DNA of 31,459 nt from Isoetes engelmannii (lineage: Eukaryota; Streptophyta; Lycopodiopsida; Isoetales; Isoetaceae). Position 1 is the first letter of the stretch, and every line of letters begins with the position of its first letter. Made by a program: the position numbers and the translations under genes. Where the stretch lies: the NCBI GenBank assembly GCA_011763485.2, contig JAANSK020288156.1, positions 1-31,459 on the forward strand. Direction: 5' to 3'. A model generated the notes under the pieces. That model searched no databases and was not told where the DNA came from. It saw nothing but the letters and a program-made list of their open reading frames with translations. Shown here piece by piece: positions 1 to 10,600 of the stretch.

Positions 1-74
1 AGCAGGGCCTTTTTGTTTAACTCCTCCCATTTGTCATCTTCATTTTGGTCTTCACCAGCTACTACATCCCAAAC
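1..74 (-). mobile_element. Copia-type gag fragment at left edge
   Basis: Read on the minus strand, this piece gives an open stretch with VWDVVAGED followed by WEELNKKAL. That resembles the N-terminal gag of Ty1/Copia elements (a 'LWDVVEG...W...KAL' pattern). The piece is only about 25 residues and is cut by the window edge, so the assignment rests on family pattern alone. It is a fossil inside or upstream of the host gene's introns. Confidence 0.3.
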
Positions 75-663
75 TCCTTAGCTTGCAATTTCTAAAACCA
101 GAAGCTTGATCATTAGAAAGATCTATTAGAACATATCTTTCAGCCAAAACGGCTTTAATACCATGAAGGCATGTAATGTATATTGGCTGAAAGGAGATAC
201 AAGAACGAGCATCTAGGAATAGGTACAAGCTCTAGGAGAAATGAATGAACTAATGCACGCATGACTAAGGCTTATATTAAGGTGACCAATATAACGATGG
301 CCAGATCAGCAGTGTGATGTCGTCCTAACACATGAGCATCAGTCTAACATTGTTGACACCCAATAACTGTCCTGATTGTTATGCCTCCTTTCAAATCTTA
401 TTTGGCGGCTCCAGAATTGGAAAAAGGCCAATTATAGCCCTTTTACAGGACCAGAATGGACACTCTCGGCAGGAGAATGGAGCTAAATGCAGAAACATGT
501 GAAGTTCTTTGAGATGCAAATATTTTACTTCTTCAACAAGGCACGTAACTTTGATATAAGTAGCAAGCCTGATAGAGTAACTGAAGTCATGAAACAAGAA
601 TCTAAACAGGCTAACTTCTATGAATAGGAGAATATTTGATTTGAAATTGCAGTAATACAGAAG
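75..663. other. Unassigned intronic sequence
   Basis: No conserved exon or element is visible. A 68-aa minus-strand frame at 391-597 resembles nothing I recognise and is probably chance. Because the next AFG1L exon begins in phase 0 at 1530 and no Walker B exon is present, this stretch most likely belongs to the intron before exon 1530. Confidence 0.4.
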
Positions 664-1440
664 TTGCCTTTAGTTGGAGGATTGAAACAGGTCGAATTGG
701 AGCTCCACTCTCATAGTGAAGAAACTTTTGATGGGTTAGCAAAAGAGACAATCAGTGCCACATTAGAGGAAGAAAGAAGAAGATCTTGGAAGACACAAAA
801 TGTTGTCCTAGGACTTGAAATGGTTGAATACCCTCAAGGGAGAAAACTTGTAACACTTCCCAAGATCTTCATGGATGAAGACCTTGCTCCTATGCAGGTT
901 GAGCACAAAAAGAGATGCTTGCAAGAGGTCACAGAGGCTCGGAAAGGTCCACTAAATGGGATGTCTATAGAGATGGCCGAGTCATCATCCACGACGAGGT
1001 CCACAAATAGGAATCAAGGGTCTTTGAGACCATAAAAGCCCTGGTTATGGCAACATGGAACTGTAATAGAACCCTAGGATCAGATCTAGGTGATCTTATG
1101 GATAGAGATGTTATCTTTTTGTCAGAAACACGGAAACAATAGAAACTGGTCTCCTAGAATTTTCAACTTACTCTCGGGACTCGGCCTAAAGAAGCAAGAA
1201 GAAAAGTAAATGGGGATCAGGAGGCGTAGCAGTTCTTTTCAAGTCAGAATTATCTAGAATCATTCCCACAGTGAAAAAAAGATGAAGCAGCAAGGTTCCT
1301 GTGGACATCCCAGTAAATTGCATATATGTTGCTGCCTGCTACTTCCCCCCTCAAAACTCAGATTACATTGATGTTGACATGCAAGAAGGAGCCTTCTCTG
1401 GTGTCTCACGGCCCTGAATAAATGTCTTGTATGTAGATCT
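664..1440 (+). mobile_element. LINE 5' part: ORF1-like tail and endonuclease start
   Basis: A 123-codon open frame (664-1035) carries a charged segment with MDEDLAPMQVEHKKRC. It is followed by an ATG at 1047 opening MATWNCN and then DVIFLSETR, which fit the first two motifs of the apurinic-type endonuclease of non-LTR retrotransposons (the conserved Asn, then the Glu of the 'xLSE' motif). Further on, GSGGVAVLF (about 1209-1238) and YVAACYFPP (about 1327-1353) are also typical of this domain. The endonuclease is broken by several stops and frame changes, and the element ends by about 1440, before any reverse transcriptase. It lies in the same orientation as the host gene, 90 bp before an exon. 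Family pattern supports LINE; the clade is not resolved. Confidence 0.7.
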
Positions 1441-1529
1441 GTTGTCCATGGAATTATTAGGTTATAATAAGAATCGAGAAGTGTCTTTGATAACGTATTG
1501 AAGCGTTAAGCTCATAAGATACTTTTTAG

Positions 1530-1640
1530 GTGGTTGACGTCTTCACGGCTGTTGTTCTTGCGGGGGTTTTGGAAAGGCTAATAGAACAAGGATGTGTGGT
1601 AGTTGCAACAAGCAATCGTCACCCTTCCGAGCTGAATAAG
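1530..1640 (+). CDS. AFG1L: AFG1L exon a (sensor 1)
   Basis: These are 37 codons, phase 0 at both ends. The acceptor is ctttttag and the donor is GTAAAT. The exon encodes VVDVFTAVVLAGVLERL, then VVVATSNRHPSELNK. VVDVFTA directly follows the Walker B 'CFDEIQ' in plant and other AFG1 proteins, and ATSNR is the sensor-1 stretch of the AAA core. The Walker B residues themselves are not in the window. Confidence 0.92.
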
Positions 1641-4600
1641 GTAAATGCTGGATGATGAGACCTGATTATTGGTCATACAGCCTAGGATTTGTAATGCTTA
1701 TTCTCAATGCAACAGGATGGATTTCAAAGGGAATTGTTCATGAACTTTATTGCAAAACTGGAGCAGCATTGCCTTCCTATACTGGTGGGAACAGAAATTG
1801 ATTATAGGAGGATCATGTCCACCAGTTTCAATAAGGTGTTGTAGCTGACTTTTTATATAATGTTCGAGATTGTTTGCATATTCATCTCATCTCCTTCAAA
1901 ACTTTTCAGAGGGAAGAAACACATTATTTATGGCCAATAAATAGCTCCACACAGGCAGAGCTCAACAAAAAATGGCATCAATTGACAAGCTTGTCTGGTC
2001 AAATTATTTCTTCACAAACATTACCTGTTATGTTTGGAAGGTTAAGATTCTTGATTCCCGTACCCAATGGATCATCAATACTGCATGGTTTTGGAAACCG
2101 CTTGAGCGAGTTAGGATTGAGGAGTAGTTTTATGGATGCGCATGTCAATTTATATGGAATGTATGCTTATAATCTAGGCTCTTACCTACCTGAGGCTTTG
2201 TGATCACATCAGCATTTGAGGTTGGTCAAGTATTAAATCGAACTCAAAAGCAAGGAGGATATGCTCTCTTTCCTATGCCTAAAACAACTTAGAATAATCA
2301 ATGTAGTTGAAGATGGCCTGTTGGTAGCCAGTTGATCAATTGGAATAATTCGCTTGACAGCAATTCTTGCCAGAACCTATAGAAAAGAGAGCATGTAACC
2401 CTACAATCCGCGTCCCTAAATTAACTCTAAAAGGCTGATGTAAATATGACAGTACTTGAAAGGCTATTTCAAACTGCGGGGTTTAGGATCAAATTCAATA
2501 TCACGAGCCGCCAATACTTTACTCCTGATCATTCTAGAAAGAAGAGGTTTGAAGCCATTTGTTAGCGTTAGCCCGTAAATTAACTCCCCAAATTTCTGAT
2601 CCATATAAAATTGCTGGTTTCACCCAGCATGTCAAATAAAAGGATTTTTGTCTTGCTAATGCAGTTGATCGCAGTCTTACTGAGCAACATGCCTAACCTT
2701 TAGCATGGCCAGCATTCTTCAATCTAAAGAAGGGCCTGGAAACTTCACTTCCGAGTATGTGTATGCAGATACAATTTCCACAGGTTATTGAAAGAAAAGG
2801 AGTTTTCCTTTCCAGCGTGCAGACCCATCACCCTGGTCTTTTGCAGGTTTATGTGCAGCTTTCTTCCTTTAGCAAAGCCTTTAATGCTACTAATTGTTTC
2901 TAAAGTCCTTGGGAAGAGGATAAAATCAGGACCACATCACCTGCTTAAAGCAAATTTGGGATGCATCCTTGAGCGAACAAGGACCTAAAGTCTGAGCTGT
3001 ACAAAGTCCGAAATCATTGTAAAGGCCAAATAGTGTAGGGGAGAGGAGACACCCCTTTTCGACATCAATGGTGCTGTGCACTTTCGACCACTGCCCGTCA
3101 TTTTTCTCAATAGTCTCATATAGAGCATTGTCTATATCAACTCTGAGAACGGTCTAAGACTTTTGACACTTCGAGACAGCCTTGTCCGAGGAATGTATCA
3201 AAGGCTTTCTGGAAATAGATAAAATAGCAAAATACTTTACCATTTCTTGCCTTTGCCTCTTCAATAATTGCTTTATAGTGTATACTGCAGCATGTTGTTT
3301 TCCACCTAATATACAGATCAAGAAATATCTGAGGGAGCCTCATCCGTATATAGGGTTGCTTAATGATGCTAGGTCTGATCCAATTATCAGGATTCTAAAA
3401 TTCTAGCAAAACAGTACGGCCTGATATAAAAGAAAATGCTTTCAATAACCGAGTATAGGTACTACCTTTTAACACTTTTAGATTCATGGCTTGATCATCT
3501 ATATTTGGCTCCAGAAGTTGCCAGATTCTGCAAAATACACATGTTTCCTGCACCAAGGTGGTCAGAGTGTCACTGATTTCATTGTTCAAGTGGACACCTC
3601 TTACATTGATGCCAAACCTGTTAAAGTGGACCAATCCCCTTTGGTGATTACTGTCCGCTAGAAAGAATGCCAAATGGGATACTTGACTATCATTTTGAGT
3701 TCGATTATTCCATGGACTCACTCTATAGCGATGCTTGCAATCCCATTTGGAAGGTCTTAGAGAGCTTGGTACATAGAAAGCAAGGCTTCATTTGTATCTC
3801 ATTCAATGCTTGAGGCTTTGTTCTGCAGCTTTCCATAATCTATCCGAAAAATGCAAAGAACAATGACAAAGGAAAGGCTTTATGCTGAAATTATTATACG
3901 TGGGGGACTTACGCATATCATTGTGACTGTGCCTTGTAAACTTCTTTGAGAAAACCTCCAATAAGAAATGCATTCTTCATGCTCAATTGACGTAACCTCC
4001 ATTCTGTTAGACATTTTAGTTAATGTGCAGAATACCTTTTATAGATGTACATAGGGTAAAGTTAAAGCCTATAGTCAAGTTAATTGTAGGTGCTGATGTA
4101 TGGTGGCTTGATAAATTTTTTAAATAAGGACCTGTAGAGATGTATTTGGTTTTGGACGGTTTGAATAAATATATCTTTTGGTGGGTGCGCTAAATCTGAT
4201 GTCTCTTCTCCTCTCCCCCACTATCTAACACCTTCGAGCTTTGGAAGAAATGAAATAACCATCCAAATTGTTTGCATCCTTGCCATTGGATTAAAGCTTT
4301 CTGCAATAATCACTTCCCTCCTTCCTGTTGCCACTAGATTGGCTTTATGCCTGTATAGCTCTATTTCTATATTTCTATATAATCTTAATGGCAGTGATTT
4401 CTCTTTCTGATTATTATCTGCAGTCAGCTGGAGCTTCACCCTTCATTTGCTGTCTTGTTTTAGGCTTATTTGGGATTCCTCCTTTGACTAGTTGTGATAG
4501 GATCTGCTGCACTTTCATCAAAGATTACTTCTATCTGCTTTTAGTGGAAAATTGTTTTTTTCAGCTTCCATGTTTATTGCATCACAAGAGGAAGATGTCG

Positions 4601-7600
4601 CTGCCTTTTCAGGAATCCAACAATTGTCCAGTAGCTTATGGTGTATTATGATCAGAAATATGTGCCCTGTTCATCCACAAAGTCTCTCAAATACGAAGGG
4701 ACATCCTTGAATAAAAATTAGAGCAAGAGTCCTAAAGGTCTTAGAGAAGTAGAAATAACTTCGTTCGGCACAGTCAAGGAAGAGCTGGAGTAGAAAGACC
4801 GTGTAGAAGTGCCCTAATCCAAGGGGGGTGGCATTGCTAAGTAGCACAAAAGAACAAGCAATAATTTCTAAAAAGGAGGCATGTCAGGAAGGGATCAAAA
4901 GCCGATATCACAACCTATCTCAAAGTGACTAAACAACATTATGTTTCGTTTTTTTGGTCTATTTTAGTTAATATTAAATGCTGTGGACTGAATAAATGAT
5001 ATGGAACAATATTTTTATGGTTTGTGCAGGTCCCTGTTTATTCCAGAAAGTTGTAATCGCATAGCAAAGTTCTCTTTTGACCAACTATGTGACCAGCCAG
5101 TTAGTGTTTATTGTTTCTCTTGACAGCTTGTCGTGTTAATTTTTTCTATCTTGATATATTTCTTTATGTCAGTAGATAAGTATAAGAAGTGGCAGTTACA
5201 TTTTGCAGTCTCTCTAGGTCGGCCAGTCAACATACATAAAAGCTCTAAAAAGAACTTTCTGACATTGGTTCAGGTTGTTGTCTTGTTCTGTCTTGAGTTG
5301 GTTGTTGACATAAAACCACTCCAAACTTATTTGCTCAATTGTTTAAGGATTTCCGGATTTTTAAGGAGAACCAGTGGCGGCTGTCAATGCTTGCTGGTTC
5401 TGCCAGTTCTGGATTGATTAAGTCATAGTGATGACATGGCAGACATGATGGGGGGATATTGACACTTATAAAGTTGACTGGACAATGCTAATGCACAATC
5501 AGCATTAATTATGTTTTAAGTGTAGTGTAGTGGTTAAACTTAATGGGGGACAGGAGTTAGTGGTGCATCTGTGCACAGCTATATAGCTTGTTAGCATAAT
5601 TGCATGCGTCGTAATGATGTCACATTCCTGACCTGGCATTTTATTCCTGTTGCTGACATGGCTATATAAGTCATAGTTACGCTCCATCTAGCTTCGTTAT
5701 TGTTTCTGATTAGCTAGAGCTCTAGCGTAGACCTTCTATCATGCATTGTATCTTTCTTCTATTATCATTTATTCATCCAAAGTCTACGTGGTATCAGAGT
5801 GGTATACAAACATGTAATTTTTGGAAATGAAAAGATGTATCTTAAAACCACCTGAATAGTTGAAGATTCTTAGCACTGGCCATATAAATTAGCACTGGCT
5901 ATATGAATAAAGCAGGAATATATACTGTTGAGGAAGATCCAAGAGATGTTCTCACTGAATCTAGTTTTATGGGAGCAAAATTAACTCAAGAGCATCTTTT
6001 GCATGCAAGATTTGGTTACCTTGATGGTCGAGCTTTGGGGAACTTGTGTAGATTCAAGATGGTAGATTGGTTTACTTTCCCTTCAGTCTCATATTTTGGA
6101 GTGCGATGCCTGTCACAAAGGGAAACAAAGGGCAAGCACCGTATCCAGCACGTGCCACTTATGGAGCTAATTTTCCTTTGGAATTAGTTCCGGAACAAAA
6201 TATTTCCTGGTTTTGGTTGATAACTGCACACATTTACTTGGGTTTTTTTATTCATAACAAAAAATTTGGTCTTTTGTCACTGTATCCCAACGGCAGTTTC
6301 ATGTGCTTGTTGAAAAGCAGTTGGGCAGGCCTCTCAAAGCACTTCATACAGATAGTGGCACTGAATATATCAATGATAAGTTTGAAGATTATTGTCATAC
6401 TCAAATTCAAAGAGATCTTATCGTACCATCTCAAAATGGAGGTTCTGAACAAAAGAATAGGTCTTTGTGGACAAAGACCAAGTGCAACGCATTTAAAAGT
6501 CTGTGGATGCAAAGCTTATGTTAAAATACAGGGACACGTAAGGAAGTTGGAAATAAAGGTAATTCCTGGCTTGTTTGTTGGCTATGCAGATAATGCAGAG
6601 GCGTATAGGACATGGGATCCTGTTAACAATAGGGTTATAATTTCTCGAGATGCGTTCTTTGATGAAAGCATTGCAGGTCCGACTAGTGCAGCAGTGTCCA
6701 GAAACAGAGAAGTATGGAGATACATTTCCATCGTTTTTTGATGAAATTAGTAGTGAAGATGCTCATGCAGAGAGTTCTAAACAGGGAGAACAAGTTAAAT
6801 CCACTGCTATACCTGCTGAATCAGATAATTCTTCTAAAGTAGGTGGTGTAAAATATTTCAAGGATGAACATAGAGAGGAGTTTTTCATTTTGCTTAAGGC
6901 GAAAGCTGATACAAGTTCTGTTGTGCTGAAAACACAGGGCCTTACTCGCTGTAAATCAGCATGAGCAAAAGAGCAATGCAATTTTGCACTTATGGCTGAA
7001 ATAATAAACACACATGATCTGCAATGCTTTGAAGAAGCCACTGAAATGCCCAAATGGAAGCAAGCAATGCATGCAGAGTATAATCCGTTGCAAAAGAGTC
7101 ATACATGGGAAGTCTGATATGGAGGGAACTCTGATATAGTGGTGCTCAATCCGATGCCTTCAATAATCTATATATACTAAAATAAAGGCCTTAACCTTTG
7201 TAAGCGTCCCGCTGTCCTTTTATTTTCAATGGTCTCAGATAGTCCTTATCTTATCCTTGGATAAGTTAGCTAATTTACTCCATGATTAGGCTTAGGTAAT
7301 GGCTTTCTTTCTCTTTCTCTTGCTCCCATAGCCGCTCTCCCAAGCACCACCAGATCAATGTTCCATATCACAGACTGTAAGCCAATTCTTACTCCTTGTG
7401 AGCCCGGCCAATTATTAACTCTTCATGTCACTTAAGAAGATATAGACCCTACGTTCTATAGACAGCTGGTCAATATATTGATATTACTCGTCGGATCTGG
7501 CTTATGCAGTAGGTGTTTTGACCAGGTTCATGCAGCATTAAAGCAGCCTTATTGACAGGCAGCCAAAAGGGTTCTCCATTATTTGAAGGGTACTCACATG

Positions 7601-10600
7601 GAAGCTATTACAGCTCAGATGGTGTTCCTACTTTGACTTTTCTCTCTGATCAGACATGGCTATTAGTGACAGTACTATCACATGGATTCCAAAAAGCAGT
7701 TCACAGTCAGCATTAGCACTACAAAACCTGAGCTTAAAGCGCAGTGCAAGAAATGATTTGGTTAGTGCATCTAGGTAAGATATGGGAATTTCTGAAAGTG
7801 AAACAAGAAGAGAGAGATAGATAGGTAGATAGACGCTCTATTGAAGTGAGTAAAAGAGACAACAAGCCTAGCTATATAGTAGTATGGTGACATGGCATAG
7901 TTGGGCGATGTCATATGTAGGTGGCATGTGTATGCCATGTCATAGGTTAGGGTTATGTCAGTTTCTAACTATAATAGTTAGATAGCTGATCTTTAATGTG
8001 ATAATAATGGAGCCATATGCCATGCTAAAGGCTCTAAGTGGTATCATTTAAGTAAGCATGTTGACATCAAGGTCTGCTTTATATGTGAACAGCTAGATAA
8101 TGGTTCTATTGTATTTTTCTGTCCCACTGATGAACAAGCAGCAGATGGTTTCAGTAAACCACTTACAGCCACAGTTTACTGCTATGAAGATCTCACACTG
8201 CTGATCTGGCATTGCACGCCTGTTGCTGACATGGCTATATAAGCTATAATAACCTTCCATCTAGCTTAGTTGTTGTTTTCATTATCTAGAGTTCTAGCTT
8301 GGACGCTTCTATCCTACATGGTATCTTCATCTATCACCATGTTTTCATCCAAAGTCTACATACCTCATGCCTTACATTTTCCTTGTGATTCATTTTCTAT
8401 CAATTTGGCTAGTCTTCACCTTGTTTCCTCACCCTGGCTGCCTGCTATTCGGGGTCTAAATCTCTTGGAGCCGTAACCTTTATTTGACGTGAGGCATCAG
8501 CAATGTAGCAGAGTCGGCCTTTCTTGCCCAAGTTAACTAATTAAAATCACAGGCTTGCTTGCATTTCTGGATCCCTTGCGCATTTGCTCGATAGAATTTT
8601 TGAGATTTGAGAGAAGCAGATTACGTTCTTGAAAATTTTTGAGTTCAAGTACTTCACTTTCTTTTTGATGAGCAGGCATTCTAGATATAAACTCAAACTT
8701 TTCTGCACCGCGTCAACATATGCAATGTCTAAATAGCTCAAGGAGCACTAATGGCAGTAGTATTTTGGTCTGCTGTCCTTGCAGAAAGTTTGTTGTGAAT
8801 ATGCTTTGTGGTTACATCCTTTTTTGTGCCATTGGCCAGGTTGGGGCTGCTGACTATATTGCACTTGCACGACAGTTTCATACTATATTCATCACAGATA
8901 TACCAGTTATGAGCATGAAAGTACGTGATAAGGTATGCATCCAATTTACTTCATGTCCAATTTATTTCTTGTTTGGGTTTCGAGTTTGGGTTTTCTTACG
9001 AGAATGGGATTAAAAGTAAATGTGAGTTGACATAACATAGGCATTCCTTATGTACATGACCTTATAAGTCAAAATTTTCCCCTTTATGATGTACAGATGA
9101 AGACATCCTCCTTCCTTCACCTTTTTCCTTGTCTATTGTTGCGTGTCTCTTTTCTAGCTTATCTTTTTTAGTTTCATAGCAGGTACGCAGCCTTCATGTG
9201 GCTACTTGTAGTCATACTTGTTTTTCATTTACTTTAGTCCATCTATTCTCCACTGTGTTTAGATGTTTTATTTGTTCTTCTCATCTTCATTTCATTCTGC
9301 ATTCACATTTTCACTTATACTTAATGGTGATAATTTATTGATCACAGAAGATGCTCACGATCAATATGAGTTCAGAAAGAAAGACTGTTTTTTCATTTCT
9401 GGGAGATCATTTGGGTGACTAATTCTTATATCAGATCATATACACCTAGGGGCGCATTCTAGCCTCTTAGATATGTGCATAAAAACTAAAAAAACAAACT
9501 GAAACATTGAAAAGTAGAAAAACTTCTGTAGCCGTTGGTTCAGAGTATGAAGTGATGTCTGTCTTGTTCCTCTTGTAGAGGACTGTTTATGTCTTTTCTT
9601 TGCTGCCTGCTTTTGCACAACCAGCCTCATTCTCAAGCTGATGGGATGGGACCCTGAGCTGACCAATTGCAGGTCTCACTTTGTGTACGAAGTGAATGGT
9701 TAGATATCCTGGATGGGACCATCAGTGATCTCTGCAGAATTGCATCGTAATGGGAAGCTCAACGAAGTATTTACCGTAGAGGCAGGCAGCCCACTGAGAT
9801 ATGCCTGTTTGAATTACAATTCTTTCACGCCCTTCTCAGCCAACCATTTTGAAGACTTAAAGGCAAGCTTGGAATGTACTTTTACCTTGCTGCAGAATCC
9901 AAGTTGATGGAATTTGTACATATAAAAGACATTGCATCGAGTTGCAAAAGAGTCGCTGCAAATTTTGCACAAAATGATTGCATGAAAGACCATTGCTGTG
10001 CTCATAATCATTTTGACAAGAAATACATTTGAAGCTTCACTATTTGCGCCAATTTTTTGGCTGTCATGTCCATATAGCACAGGTTTGTATAAAGCGACTA
10101 GTCTAACCGATTTGAAATCTTTCATCCTAAAGATGGGCCACTGGCTGCTGATCCACGAATGTAAGGCGCTACAATACACGAAAGCTCGTGATGGGTGAAC
10201 ACTATCACCTTTGTTTATCCAATGGAAGTTCGTGATGGGTGAACACTATCACCTTTGTTTATCCAAGTTCATTTTAAGCTCTCTTTCTGCGCAGGATTTC
10301 TCAAGTTCCAATAAATGATGTTGAAGGTCTTCAAGGGAGGAAGATATAAGTACCACGGCATCGCATAAAGAAGGATGGATATGCATTCCTTCAGCTAAAG
10401 CAGATCCTTCACATCCAAGTGTTACTACAAAGCTTTCCATCTGATCAACTTATGAGCCAAAGAACATAGGGGACAAGGGGCAGCCCTATTTGCTCCCTAT
10501 TATGCTGTTTATCTCATTCGACCAGCCTTTAGGTGTTTTATTAAACGAATTTAGGGGTTTGGGAAGAATAGGAAAGCGCCAACGTGGTATTTATGAAGAA

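Larger units (their letters stand above)
5440..8360 (+). mobile_element. Decayed Ty1/Copia retrotransposon
   Basis: Two related flanks (about 5440-5788 and about 8195-8360) enclose Copia pol remains in order. These are a GAG-pre-integrase segment (about 5903-6060), an integrase core piece with TDSGTEY and SQNGGSEQKNRS (6303-6524), an integrase C-terminal segment with GLFVGYADNAEAYR (about 6480-6690), and RNase H pieces near 7500-7790 and 8030-8165 (KHVDIK, then EQAADGFSKPL). Most of the reverse transcriptase is missing, and about 200 bp of foreign-looking sequence separates the RNase H pieces. The element is clearly broken in many places, and its LTRs differ by roughly a fifth to a quarter by eye, so it is old. 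It lies in sense orientation in the 3740-bp intron. Confidence 0.82.

Noticed and set aside
2041-2203. Coding read-through after AFG1L exon c
   Set aside because: Family similarity stops at VMFGR, a GTTAAG donor is present, and the true continuation is at 5030.
3182-3406. Plus-strand 74-codon frame resembling an endonuclease (AACCFPP)
   Set aside because: The opposite strand carries clear reverse-transcriptase motifs; this frame is its shadow.
8789-8812. Possible micro-exon ending in LCG, just before the GAADY exon
   Set aside because: The reading frame does not fit the donor and the phase of 8840, the gap to 8840 is too short for a plant intron, and a better match for the F.FEYLCG.P segment exists at 5030-5099.
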